From Vagococcus martis (lineage in GTDB: Bacteria > Bacillota > Bacilli > Lactobacillales > Vagococcaceae): a stretch of 64,000 nt of DNA. The number at the start of each line of letters is the position of its first letter. The stretch's first letter is position 1. The position numbers and the translations under genes were made by a program. Location of the stretch: contig NZ_MVAB01000001.1 in NCBI RefSeq assembly GCF_002026305.1, forward strand, positions 62,001-126,000, in the 5' to 3' direction. Below, piece after piece: positions 1 through 8,693 of the stretch. The notes beneath the pieces were generated by a model. That model saw only the letters and a program-made list of their open reading frames with translations, ran no database searches and had not been told where the DNA came from.

Positions 1-327
1 TCTAAAATCAACTTCAAGTCTTGCTGTAACAAAACGAAGAATTACAGTATCTTCAGTAAGCTCTAAACCCTTATCTCTGTGTTTAAACCAAGCTGCTGAA
101 GCAGTTCCGTGGCAGTCAAAAATCATCGCTATCATTCCACCAAAAAGATTTTTAGGAACTCCCCCTGTATATTTGCTTTCTGGTGTGAATTTACAGATAG
201 ATTCTTCTCCACTTTCTGATGGATAAGATTTTAAATGTAAGCCTTCTTCATTTTTAGGTCCACATCCCCAACAATATTGAAACCTTTCTCCATAAGTATC
301 TTGAATTGCAATTCTTTGTTTTTCCAT
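1..327 (-). CDS. PaaI-type hotdog-fold thioesterase, C-terminus cut by window edge
   Basis: The first 109 codons of a gene that continues past the window start. The protein begins MEKQRIAIQD and contains FQYCWGCGPKNEEGLHLK, typical of hotdog proteins of the PaaI type, followed by GGVPKNLFGGMIAMIFDCHGT, which resembles the segment lining the acyl-CoA thioesterase active site. The substrate cannot be told. The start is supported by an AGGAT ribosome binding site about 8 nt upstream. Only the N-terminal half is visible, so the subfamily remains open. Confidence 0.6.
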   Translation of the reverse strand, partial: MEKQRIAIQDTYGERFQYCWGCGPKNEEGLHLKSYPSESGEESICKFTPESKYTGGVPKNLFGGMIAMIFDCHGTASAAWFKHRDKGLELTEDTVILRFVTARLEVDFR

Positions 328-446
328 TTAATAACATCCTTTCTTGTTAGATCAATATATTTTACTTTTATTTTAAATTTATTTTCATACATTGCTATTA
401 TAACATGTAAAACATAATTAATTTTATCAAGATTTAATATAAAAAA

Positions 447-471
447 TCACCCCGCCTTGACGAGGTGATAA
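447..471 (-). terminator. Orphan rho-independent terminator facing away from the IS
   Basis: On the minus strand ATCACC and GGTGAT arms enclose a 13-nt GC-containing centre and are followed by TTTTTT. A terminator here would serve a minus-strand gene lying to its right, but that place is now taken by the ISL3 element and the cut integrase. The gene it served therefore appears to be missing. Confidence 0.5.
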
Positions 472-521
472 AGCTTCTATAAAATTTTTAGATTATCAAT
501 CCTATCTAGTTTTAAAACTTT

Positions 522-546
522 GGCTCTATAATTTCTACTGTTGGTA
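522..546 (+). repeat. Left terminal inverted repeat of the ISL3 element
   Basis: Starts GGCTCT and ends CTACTGTTGGTA. It pairs with the reverse complement of 1971-1995 at 19 of 25 positions. Confidence 0.8.
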
Positions 547-635
547 ACGAAAGTTACTAGCAGTTTTTAGTACACAAAAACATGTGTTATCCGTTAGAAT
601 GAAATTGCGAAACAACAATCTAAGGAGGATACCAC

Positions 636-1925
636 ATGTCATACTCACAGACTATCAAAGATATCTTAAATATACTAGACCTAAATATTATTTTTAATGA
701 AAATTGTTTGTCTACTAGGAAAATAAAGGGAGTTTTCTCTAGAGTATTTGAAGGTTTTTTAGATGAAACACCAGAATGTTGTCTTCATTGCGAAGAAAAG
801 GATACACACATTATTAAGTGGGGATATACTACTAGTTTAATTAAAGTTCCTGCTATTTCTGAATACGTTACATATGTTCAATTAAAGAAACGTCGTTTCT
901 TGTGCAAAGATTGTAAATCGACATTTGTTTTAGATACGCCTTTTGTTTCTAGAAACAATTCTATTTCTAACAATTTAAAACGTCTTGTTGCTAAAAAACT
1001 AACTTCTAAACAATCTATGAGTGACATTTCAAAACAAGCAAACGTTTCTACTTCAACTGTTTATCGGGTACTTAAAGAATGGTATCACCCCATTCAGAAA
1101 TATAGTTATTCCTTACCAGCTGTCCTTTGTTTTGATGAGTTTAAATCTGTAAAAAAAGTAGCTGGATCTATGAGTTTTATTATGATAGATGGTGACACTA
1201 AGGAGTTAATTGATATTTTACCTGATCGAAGATTACCTAAGATCGAGAAATACTTTAACGGATTCTCTTTATCTAACAGAGAACAAGTGAAGTATGTTGT
1301 TTCTGATATTTATCAACCCTACATCATCTTAACTAAGAGACTTTTTCCTAACGCTAAAGTCGTTTTAGATAAATTTCATCTAGTTCAACACATTGGTAGA
1401 GCTTTTCAAAAAATACGAATTAGAATAATGAATCAATTAAAGCATAAAGATAATGGAATTATTTATAGACGAATAAAAAAATATTGGAAATTACTTCAAA
1501 AAAGTTATGGCAAACTAGACTTTATTCAACAACAATGGCACTCTTCATTTAAAACGTATCTTTCTGAAAAAGAATTACTTGAACGCCTACTTACTTACAA
1601 TGCTGAACTTACAGATGCTTATAATATTTACCAACAGATTTTAAGAGCTTTTCAAACAAAAGATTATTCTTTATTTGTAGATTTAATCAATCAAAAAACT
1701 CTTTTTCAAGAGTATATACCTGTTTTTAAAACATTTAGAAAGTATCAAGAAGAAATAAAAAATACTTTTGAAACATCGTATTCAAACGGTCCTTTAGAAT
1801 GTATGAACAATCATATTAAAGTCATTAAGCGTAATGCCTATGGCATGAGAAGTTTTTATAATTTCAAATTACGAATAGCAATTTGTTTAAAAAAATCTGT
1901 ATTCAAGACACCAAAAAAGATCTAG
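636..1925 (+). CDS. ISL3-family transposase
   Basis: A 429-residue transposase that cuts and joins the ends of the surrounding IS. It has the ISL3 order: a zinc ribbon near the N-terminus (C49/C52 and C90/C93), a helix-turn-helix region around 120-150, then the catalytic domain with candidate acidic residues D167 (CFDEFK), D245 (VVLDKFH) and E388 (GPLECMNN). Length is usual for the family and the frame is unbroken, so the enzyme is probably active. AAGGAGG precedes the ATG. A perfect 12-bp hairpin overlaps the stop codon. Confidence 0.92.
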   Translation: MSYSQTIKDILNILDLNIIFNENCLSTRKIKGVFSRVFEGFLDETPECCLHCEEKDTHIIKWGYTTSLIKVPAISEYVTYVQLKKRRFLCKDCKSTFVLDTPFVSRNNSISNNLKRLVAKKLTSKQSMSDISKQANVSTSTVYRVLKEWYHPIQKYSYSLPAVLCFDEFKSVKKVAGSMSFIMIDGDTKELIDILPDRRLPKIEKYFNGFSLSNREQVKYVVSDIYQPYIILTKRLFPNAKVVLDKFHLVQHIGRAFQKIRIRIMNQLKHKDNGIIYRRIKKYWKLLQKSYGKLDFIQQQWHSSFKTYLSEKELLERLLTYNAELTDAYNIYQQILRAFQTKDYSLFVDLINQKTLFQEYIPVFKTFRKYQEEIKNTFETSYSNGPLECMNNHIKVIKRNAYGMRSFYNFKLRIAICLKKSVFKTPKKI

Positions 1926-1947
1926 AAAACATGTTGTTTTCTAGATC
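1919..1947 (+). other. Perfect hairpin over the transposase stop codon
   Basis: Arms GATCTAGAAAAC (1919-1930) and GTTTTCTAGATC (1936-1947) are exact inverse complements around a 5-nt loop. No T-run follows, so it is not a standard terminator. It may limit transcription through the IS end or protect the mRNA. The stop TAG lies within the left arm. Confidence 0.6.
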
Positions 1948-1970
1948 CTAAATTCTAACGTTTTAACTCT

Positions 1971-1995
1971 TACCAACAGTAGTTGACAAAGAGCC
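1971..1995 (-). repeat. Right terminal inverted repeat of the ISL3 element
   Basis: Ends GAGCC at 1995, with the integrase reading frame starting on the next base. It matches the left repeat at 19 of 25 positions after reverse complementing. Confidence 0.8.
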
Positions 1996-2943
1996 TTAAC
2001 ATTTAAAGAATTATATGATATATGGTTAGAACAATATCGTTTATCTGTAAAACCATCTTCTGTTGCAACAGCTAAAAGATATTGCGAATTACATGTCTTA
2101 CCTGCCTTCGGTCACTTAAAACTAAATAAAATTACTGTAGCTTATTGTCAAAAGCAGGTAAACACCTGGCACTCAAAGTATAAACAGTACAACTATCTAA
2201 GAAAAGAAACTCAAAAAGTTATGAAGTTTGGTGTTTCAAGTGAACTCATGGCTTCTAATCCAATGTCTAAAGTGATTGTACCACGTAAAAAAGAAATCGA
2301 TACCCCTGTTAAATTCTATACTAAAGATGAATTAATTGAATTTCTAAACTTTGCTAAAAGTATTTGTAACCCAAAAATATACACCTTCATTCGACTTTCT
2401 GCTTTTACCGGTATGCGTAAGTCCGAGGCGCTTGCTTTACAGTGGCAAGATATTGATTTTACTAGCAAAACACTTAATATTGGGAAAACTGTAGCTATCG
2501 ATGAGTTTAAACAGGTAATTTTACAAGAACCAAAGACAATCAACTCCATTAGAGTTATTAAGTTAGATGATGGCACTTTATCACAATTAGAATTTTGGAG
2601 AAGTGAACAAGGAAAACAGCTGGAACGTTTAAATGTTAACCCATCTAATAAACAACATATTTTCACTGGAAAGATTAATAATTTGTACTATCCTCAAATC
2701 ATTAATGACTGGTTAAATTGGATATATCTTAAAGACTCAGAAATGAGATTCCATAAGATTACCCCACACGGTTTTAGGTATACTCATTGTAGCCTTCTAT
2801 TTGAAAGTGGGGCAAGTATTAAAGAAGTGCAATCTCGTTTAGGACATAAGGACGTCCAAACGACACTCAATATATACGCTTGTACAACTCCACAGATGAT
2901 TGAAAATACTGGTGAGAAATTTGCGAATTATATAAATTTTTAA
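1996..2943 (+). pseudogene. Tyrosine site-specific integrase, N-terminus removed at the IS edge
   Basis: An open frame runs from the first base after the IS to 2943 and encodes 315 residues. It starts inside the core-binding domain (FKELYDIWLEQYRLSVKPSS) and continues into a full catalytic domain with the Arg of TGMRKSE, HGFRYTH (the H-x-x-R box), LGHKDVQTT and the Tyr of LNIYACT. The family normally has about 60 more N-terminal residues forming the arm-type DNA-binding domain. They are absent, and the DNA left of the IS does not encode them. The first in-frame ATG is at 2221, inside the core-binding domain, so any product would lack DNA-arm recognition. This is a relic of the element that carried the neighbouring cargo. 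Confidence 0.85.
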
Positions 2944-2953
2944 AATAATTAAA

Positions 2954-3565
2954 CTAATCGCTATTTCTTTCTGATATCTCCTGCTCAGCTTTAACTAACT
3001 CCTGATTTAATAAACTTATTACTTCTACCTGTTTTTCCATAAAAGAGTTGATAAATTTCAAGTCAATATTTCCCATATCTGTAGTTTGTATAATAAAAAT
3101 ATTCTTATAATACATATTTAATTCTATTAAAAGATCAATATTTACATCTATTTTATTAGAGTTTAGTTTCCAAAAAAAATCAGATACTGATAATCTTATG
3201 ACAGTTACAGCACTGTTTAAATTTTCTTTCGATATTATTAATTCTTGACACGTTGAATTATTATCTTCCACTTCAATTAACAATCTTTTTATACGCTCTA
3301 AATTATTTCTTTTATCTAAAATTTCAGATTCTTTTTTTTCAAGTATTTGCTCTTTTTTATAATTCTTTAATTCTAGTGAAGCAATAAAATAAGCAACTAG
3401 TCCTGACAACACACCACCAATTAGTGTTGTGATAATTTGAAGAATTGCATCCGCTTGCTCTGGTTTTTCTATTTTGTTTATTAATGGTAGCAACACCATT
3501 CCATACGATACTAAAGCTACTACCAGTACAATTATCCACAAAATATCTTTTTTTGATAATTTCAC
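2954..3565 (-). CDS. Unknown membrane protein with two transmembrane helices and a coiled coil
   Basis: 203 residues, family not recognised. Two hydrophobic segments lie near the N-terminus (about 8-30, ILWIIVLVVALVSYGMVLL, and about 44-66, TLIGGVLSGLVAYFIASLEL). A charged stretch likely to form a coiled coil follows (about 67-105), then a cytoplasmic-looking C-terminal part. It is the last gene of a three-gene unit and its ATG overlaps the stop of the preceding gene by four bases, so translation is probably coupled. A small membrane protein ending a unit of soluble unknown proteins resembles effector-plus-sensor defence units, but this is inference only. Confidence 0.6.
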   Translation of the reverse strand: MKLSKKDILWIIVLVVALVSYGMVLLPLINKIEKPEQADAILQIITTLIGGVLSGLVAYFIASLELKNYKKEQILEKKESEILDKRNNLERIKRLLIEVEDNNSTCQELIISKENLNSAVTVIRLSVSDFFWKLNSNKIDVNIDLLIELNMYYKNIFIIQTTDMGNIDLKFINSFMEKQVEVISLLNQELVKAEQEISERNSD

Positions 3566-4107
3566 TTGCTCCTACCTTTTCTAGTTATAATTTTATTTAA
3601 CATTTCACTTACTTCTGGATTCTCTATGGTATTACTAGGTGAAAAAGTAGGAGCATTTACTTTTTTTTCTTGCATTTCTCTACTTTTTAAACTTTCTTGT
3701 GGGTTAACTAGCAATTTATACCATATGTCTATAAATTCTGAGTTAACCACTTCATATTCATCAGTCATGGAATTGTAGAAAGTTTCTTTACTCGTTATGT
3801 TTTCTACATTATCTGTTCTAATCAAACACTCCATCCCATCTTCTGACCATAACTCATAGAACCTTATAAAAACTTTTTTTTCTTCTAGCAACTCAAATAG
3901 TTCAGTTGATATATCCCAGGAAAGACCTGTATCTGATGCGAATTGCAATGGATTTAACCTATTTCTTGCATGTAAGGATCTACTTATTAACCAAAAATCT
4001 AGCGAATCTACTGCTGAATTCATAGTTTTTAATTGATATTCTTTTAAAGTCTGCAGTTCAGAGAGGTAAATTTTCAAATTCTTTAATTCTTGGAAATACA
4101 TCATCAT
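3562..4107 (-). CDS. Unknown soluble protein, middle gene of the three-gene cassette
   Basis: 181 residues, not recognised. It is predicted soluble, starts with amphipathic helices and has no visible catalytic motif. It overlaps the end of the upstream gene by up to 50 bp and the start of the downstream membrane-protein gene by 4 bp. Three consecutive ATG codons occur at the start; AAAGGGG lies 3 nt before the first, so the second or third (4104 or 4101) has better spacing. Low GC and tight overlaps suggest that the three genes act together. Confidence 0.6.
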   Translation of the reverse strand: MMMYFQELKNLKIYLSELQTLKEYQLKTMNSAVDSLDFWLISRSLHARNRLNPLQFASDTGLSWDISTELFELLEEKKVFIRFYELWSEDGMECLIRTDNVENITSKETFYNSMTDEYEVVNSEFIDIWYKLLVNPQESLKSREMQEKKVNAPTFSPSNTIENPEVSEMLNKIITRKGRSK

Positions 4108-5305
4108 AAACCCCTTTAGAATAATTTTCTTTTAATATATGTGTCATTAAAAATTGATTATAGGCTCTATACCTAGTAAGAACTTCTTTAACAGTATTGT
4201 CTGGTAACCTTACACTCCAATTTACTGTAATTGAAAATAATTTTTGAGAACTATAAATACTTTCCCTTGTATCGAAGTAAGCAGATTGTCGTTCTAAATC
4301 TAGCTCTTCAATATTTGATTCATTAGAACTACCAGAATTAGCGTTAATTGATCCACCCTCATCATAATGAAAGAGAATTGATTTAACCTTACCATCACCT
4401 CTTTGCTGAATTCTCAAGAAATTGTCAAAATCATTTTGAATTAGTTGTCTTACAAAAACCCATTTTATTCTGTTAGCAATATCTAATGTATTTTCAATAT
4501 CTAATTTTTCAGAACAAATCATTTTTTGAGTAAACTCATCTATCTCTTCTTGTTGTAATTCAACTTTTTTTAAATATTTATTTTCTGCATAAGCTGTAAG
4601 CTTTCTATACAATTTAAATAATGTTGTAGCTTGTGGATTAGGTTGTGCAATTATTAGAAATTCTCTTTTCAACTGTCCTATAAAATATTTGTAAATTGAC
4701 ATCGGTTTACCTTGCAAATCTACAGATACATTTTTAGAATTATTTTCTAAATGAATTCTAATTTCTTGTGATAAACAATCTATCTCAATCCAAACAAATT
4801 CATACTTTTCTCTAACATCACTATATCTTACTTTTCTAACATAAACCTGATTTACCTTATTAACTTTTGTATCAGAGATAATTATTTCTTGTGATATTTT
4901 TTCAAAATCATGATTAATTGCTGTCTTCTCACTAAATAATTTTGAAAAATTCAACTCTTCAATCGTATTTCCTTTAAAGCTTTCTAATTGAGAAACGGAA
5001 TATAAAGGATCTGATGCATGTAATTCGAACGGAAATGTAAGTATTATACGGTTACTATTATATTTTATTTGCTCTAAAAAAAACTCTTCGATCAGTTCAA
5101 TTTCTTCACTAAACTTTTCTTCGCTCATTTTATCAAGAGATGTTTTCATTTTGAATAATTTAGTGCCTTTACTACCACTTGATCTTAATTCGTTCTCCTT
5201 TAGAAAATCTCGAAATTGACTTGAATCAGTTTTTTCTATCAAGCCTTTCACAACAAAATCTGTTAGAAAAAACTTTTCTTTTTCTTCAATTACTGTCTCC
5301 ATCAA
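4058..5305 (-). CDS. Unknown 415-residue protein, first gene of the three-gene cassette
   Basis: Not recognised. It is a soluble, acidic protein of mixed alpha/beta character with no Walker, HNH, PD-(D/E)XK or TIR motif that I can see. A Ser/Asn-rich linker (NANSGSSNESN, about 325-335) separates a large N-terminal part from a C-terminal part of about 80 residues. It opens a unit of three overlapping genes beside a broken integrase, which is a typical place for mobile defence or fitness cargo. It could be the sensor of an unknown system, but nothing in the sequence proves this. Confidence 0.6.
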   Translation of the reverse strand: MMETVIEEKEKFFLTDFVVKGLIEKTDSSQFRDFLKENELRSSGSKGTKLFKMKTSLDKMSEEKFSEEIELIEEFFLEQIKYNSNRIILTFPFELHASDPLYSVSQLESFKGNTIEELNFSKLFSEKTAINHDFEKISQEIIISDTKVNKVNQVYVRKVRYSDVREKYEFVWIEIDCLSQEIRIHLENNSKNVSVDLQGKPMSIYKYFIGQLKREFLIIAQPNPQATTLFKLYRKLTAYAENKYLKKVELQQEEIDEFTQKMICSEKLDIENTLDIANRIKWVFVRQLIQNDFDNFLRIQQRGDGKVKSILFHYDEGGSINANSGSSNESNIEELDLERQSAYFDTRESIYSSQKLFSITVNWSVRLPDNTVKEVLTRYRAYNQFLMTHILKENYSKGVYDDVFPRIKEFENLPL

Positions 5306-5500
5306 ACAAACTCCTAACTATATAAGTTTAATTACTTCATTATATCATCAATATAGACTATGCTCTAATAAATCTTATTTTTAAATCAATAATAAATTAC
5401 TTTTTATTAAATAAATTATATAACAAAAGAGAGTCACCTTGCCTACTAACATGCAAGATTCAATAAAAATTTCTCCCGATTATTTATTTTTTATTTCTAA

Positions 5501-5520
5501 CCGGGTAATATTCCGGGTAA
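5501..5520. repeat. Direct repeat CCGGGTAA x2, possible integrase arm or attachment region
   Basis: CCGGGTAA occurs at 5501-5508 and 5513-5520, a spacing of 12 bp, in the AT-rich gap between the cargo cassette and sufB. Short directly repeated octamers beside integrase elements are often arm-type integrase sites. The link to the broken integrase 2.5 kb away is inference. Confidence 0.3.
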
Positions 5521-5532
5521 CATGGTCTAAAC

Positions 5533-5582
5533 CTATAAAAGAAGTGGAGATAAAAGCTATTATATCAGCCTTTGTCTCCACT
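5533..5582 (-). terminator. Terminator of the suf operon
   Basis: Arms AGTGGAGA (5543-5550) and TCTCCACT (5575-5582) pair, with partial pairing continuing inward. On the minus strand TTCTTTT follows. It lies 10 bp past the sufB stop. Apart from this and the CCGGGTAA repeats, I see no further signal or gene in 5306-5591. Confidence 0.75.
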
Positions 5583-5591
5583 TCGTATTGT

Positions 5592-6986
5592 CTATCCCAC
5601 GGATCCTTCCATCTCATATGAAATCAGTCTATTTAATTCAACGGCATATTCCATTGGCAATTCTTTCGTAAATGGTTCCACAAATCCCATCACAATCATC
5701 TCTGTCGCTTCTTCTTCTGACAAGCCACGGCTCATCAAGTAGTAAAGTTGTTCTTCAGAGATTTTTGATACTTTCGCTTCATGCTCCAATGCCACATGAC
5801 TATTGTGGATTTCGTTAAATGGAATCGTATCACTTTTTGATAACTCATCCATAATAATCGTGTCACACTCAATATGTGAGATTGATCCTTCACTTTGTTT
5901 AGCAAAGGTCACTTGTCCACGATAGTTTACTTCTCCACCATCTTTGGCGATTGATTTAGAAACAATCGAACTTGAAGTGTTTGGTGCATTGTGAATCATT
6001 TTTGCCCCAGTATCTTGAATTTGATTCGCTCCAGCAAACGCAACAGACAACATGGTTCCACGCGCGCCTTCTCCTTCAAGGTAAACACTTGGGTATTTCA
6101 TCGTTGTTTTAGCCCCTAAGTTTCCATCAATCCATTCCACTGTCGCACCTTGATCTGCACGAGCACGTTTGGTTACTAAGTTGTACACGTTGTCAGACCA
6201 GTTTTGGATGGTTGTGTAACGGCAATACGCATCTTTTAAGGTAAAGATTTCAACAATTGCCGCATGCAAACTATTGCTTGAATAAGTTGGTGCGGTACAT
6301 CCTTCAACGTAATGCACGCTTGCGCCTTCATCCACAATGATCAACGTACGCTCAAACTGTCCAGTATTTTCAGCGTTAATACGGAAGTAAGTTTGTAATG
6401 GTACATCTACTCGCACGCCTTTTGGTACATAGATAAAGGTTCCACCAGACCATACTGCTGAGTTTAATGCCGCTAATTTATTGTCAGTTGGTGGCACTAA
6501 AGAGGCAAAATATTGTTTAAATAAATCTGGGTACTCTTTTAATGCCGTGTCTGTATCAGTAAAGACGATTCCTAATTTTTGGAATTCTTCTTTCATGTTG
6601 TGATACACCACTTCTGATTCATACTGCGCACTTGCTCCAGCTAGATATTTACGTTCTGCTTCTGGAATCCCGATACGTTCAAACGTTTCTTTGATTTTAT
6701 CTGGCACATCATCCCAATCACGGGCTGGTTTATCACTTGGTTTTTGATAATAGTTAATCTTATCAAAGTCCATGTCAGATAAATCCGGTCCCCATGTTTG
6801 CATTGGCATTTTGTGGAATGCTTCCAGTGATTTCAAACGAAACTCAAGCATCCATTCTGGTTCTTCTTTTTTAGCCGAAATCGCACGAACAATTTCTTCT
6901 GTTAATCCTTCACCTGTTGTATAGATCGGTTGCACATCGTCGTGAAAACCAAATTTATACTCTTCTAATTGTGGTACCTCACTCAC
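5592..6986 (-). CDS. sufB: Fe-S cluster assembly scaffold SufB
   Basis: Scaffold subunit of the SufBCD complex, on which Fe-S clusters are built in the cytoplasm using sulfur from SufS/SufU. The protein shows the SufB signature [28 protein letters not shown] at its start and the beta-helix core with [19 protein letters not shown]. Length (about 464 residues) is standard. I prefer the GTG at 6986 to the one at 6995 because AAGGAG then has 10-nt spacing and the product starts as SufB proteins usually do. It is the last gene of sufCDSUB and follows sufU by about 14 bp. Confidence 0.95.
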   Translation of the reverse strand: MSEVPQLEEYKFGFHDDVQPIYTTGEGLTEEIVRAISAKKEEPEWMLEFRLKSLEAFHKMPMQTWGPDLSDMDFDKINYYQKPSDKPARDWDDVPDKIKETFERIGIPEAERKYLAGASAQYESEVVYHNMKEEFQKLGIVFTDTDTALKEYPDLFKQYFASLVPPTDNKLAALNSAVWSGGTFIYVPKGVRVDVPLQTYFRINAENTGQFERTLIIVDEGASVHYVEGCTAPTYSSNSLHAAIVEIFTLKDAYCRYTTIQNWSDNVYNLVTKRARADQGATVEWIDGNLGAKTTMKYPSVYLEGEGARGTMLSVAFAGANQIQDTGAKMIHNAPNTSSSIVSKSIAKDGGEVNYRGQVTFAKQSEGSISHIECDTIIMDELSKSDTIPFNEIHNSHVALEHEAKVSKISEEQLYYLMSRGLSEEEATEMIVMGFVEPFTKELPMEYAVELNRLISYEMEGSVG

Positions 6987-7000
6987 TTGGGTCACACTCC

Positions 7001-7474
7001 TTATTCTTCACTATGTAATTCTTCGGTTACAACCGTTTGATTTTCTTCAATAATCCCACGCTCTAATGCTTTCCACGCTAACGTCGCACATTTTATCCTC
7101 GCAGGAAATTTTGCCACGCCACCTAGCATTTGAGCATCTTTCAAGACTTTTTTCTTCTCGCCTATGTTCTCACCTTGCACCAACTCTAAAAAGTCAGCAA
7201 TGATTTCAATGGCTTCTTTTTCCGTTTTTCCTTTTACCGCGTCTGTCATCATACTGGCACTTGCCATACTAATCGAACAACCATGACCGTCAAAGGCGAT
7301 ATCATCAATTACCCCATCTTTCATCACAAGTTGTAATTGAATCACATCCCCACACGTTGGGTTATTCAGTTCAATTTGACTAGTCGCTTCATCCAATACC
7401 CCTTTATTATGTGGATGATTGGTATGATCTAAAATCACTTGTCGATAAAGATTGTCTAATCTAGATAAAGCCAT
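7001..7474 (-). CDS. sufU: Zinc-dependent sulfurtransferase SufU
   Basis: Accepts persulfide sulfur from SufS and passes it to the SufBCD scaffold, the usual arrangement in Gram-positive bacteria. The three conserved cysteines are present in NPTCGDV, GHGCSIS and [10 protein letters not shown], as is the Asp of the first motif that completes the zinc site. The ATG at 7474 ([17 protein letters not shown]) has AAAGGAG 10 nt upstream; an open extension to 7510 has no such support. It overlaps the end of sufS by 14 bp, so translation is probably coupled. Confidence 0.95.
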   Translation of the reverse strand: MALSRLDNLYRQVILDHTNHPHNKGVLDEATSQIELNNPTCGDVIQLQLVMKDGVIDDIAFDGHGCSISMASASMMTDAVKGKTEKEAIEIIADFLELVQGENIGEKKKVLKDAQMLGGVAKFPARIKCATLAWKALERGIIEENQTVVTEELHSEE

Positions 7475-8693
7475 CTGAGAAAAACTCCTTTGCAGCGATG
7501 ATTGATTCAACTAATGAATCAGCATCTTCTTTTGTATTGTAAAAATAAAAACTTGCTCTTGCTGTTGAATGAATAGCCAAATAACGAAGTAATGGCTGAG
7601 CACAATGATGTCCCGCGCGAATCGCCACACCTTGCATGTCTAGTGCGGTTGCCAAATCATGTGGGTGCACACCTTTAATGTTAAAGGCAATCACACCAGT
7701 ATGTTTACTCGCATCTCTTGGCCCATATAACTCAAACCCATCAATCGCTAGTAATTTTGGCAACACATACTCGACTAATTCTTGTTCATGCTTTGTAATC
7801 GTATCTAAACCAATCTCTTCCAAATACTTTATCGCACTTGCTAATGCTATTGCACCAGAAATATTCGGTGTGCCGGCTTCAAACTTATACGGCAACTCTG
7901 CCCACGTGCTGTAATCATCATAGACAAAATCAATCATCTCACCACCAAACTCGATGGGTGACATTTTTTCAAGCCAAGTTTGTTTACCATATAACACGCC
8001 AATACCAGTTGGTGCACACATTTTATGACCACTAAAGGCATAAAAATCGCAATCCAACTCTTGCACAGATACTGTCATATGCGGCGTTGATTGCGCACCG
8101 TCAACAACCATCACAGCACCGACTTCATGAGCCAATTTTGCTAAGTCTTCGACAGGATTGACCACACCTAAGACATTCGATGCATGGGCAATCGACACAA
8201 TTTTCACACCTGATACGATTTTTTCTTTCGCATCAGCCATATCCAACTCACCGTCTTCAGTCAAATCAATGTAGATGAGTTCAGCTTGTTTGCGTTTGGC
8301 TAACTCTTGCCACGGCACTATATTTGAGTGATGTTCCATGCGACTAATCACAATTTTGTCACCAGCTTCAATAACTAACTCACCAAGTGACCGTGCCACC
8401 CAGTTTAATCCAGTTGTCGTCCCGCGTGTAAACAACACTTCTTTCACACTACTCGCATCAATAAATGTTCGCACCGTTTCTCGTGCTGCTTCATATTGAC
8501 TTGTCGCACGTTCTGCCAGTGTATGCACCCCACGATGCACATTCGCATGACTGGTTTGCATATACGTAACCAAGTCATTAATAACAGGCGTTGGCACATG
8601 TGTTGACGCAGCGTTGTCTAAATAGACAAGTGGCTCATCATTTACTTGTTGAAAAAGAATTGGAAAATCTTGTTTGCGTTTAGATACAGTCAT
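7461..8693 (-). CDS. sufS: Cysteine desulfurase SufS
   Basis: PLP enzyme converting cysteine to alanine and an enzyme-bound persulfide that feeds Fe-S cluster assembly. The PLP lysine lies in FSGHKMCAPTGIG and the persulfide cysteine in RAGHHCAQPLL. N-terminal YLDNAAST is the class V aminotransferase signature. 410 residues, usual length. The ATG follows the sufD stop directly without a strong ribosome binding site of its own, so it is probably translated by coupling with sufD. Confidence 0.96.
   Translation of the reverse strand: MTVSKRKQDFPILFQQVNDEPLVYLDNAASTHVPTPVINDLVTYMQTSHANVHRGVHTLAERATSQYEAARETVRTFIDASSVKEVLFTRGTTTGLNWVARSLGELVIEAGDKIVISRMEHHSNIVPWQELAKRKQAELIYIDLTEDGELDMADAKEKIVSGVKIVSIAHASNVLGVVNPVEDLAKLAHEVGAVMVVDGAQSTPHMTVSVQELDCDFYAFSGHKMCAPTGIGVLYGKQTWLEKMSPIEFGGEMIDFVYDDYSTWAELPYKFEAGTPNISGAIALASAIKYLEEIGLDTITKHEQELVEYVLPKLLAIDGFELYGPRDASKHTGVIAFNIKGVHPHDLATALDMQGVAIRAGHHCAQPLLRYLAIHSTARASFYFYNTKEDADSLVESIIAAKEFFSDGFI

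Larger units (their letters stand above)
522..1995 (+). mobile_element. ISL3-family insertion sequence, complete
   Basis: A 1474-bp element bounded by imperfect 25-bp inverted repeats at 522-546 and 1971-1995. I count 19 of 25 matching positions: GGCTCT at the tips and CTACTGTTGGTA inside agree, the middle differs. It carries one transposase gene. ISL3 elements normally make an 8-bp target duplication, but the flanks here (AAAACTTT on the left, TTAACATT on the right) do not match, so the two sides probably did not come from a single simple insertion. Confidence 0.85.

Noticed and set aside
5439-5621. Open frame of 60 codons on the plus strand next to the suf terminator
   Set aside because: No ribosome binding site, no family resemblance, and it runs through the suf terminator into the antisense of sufB.
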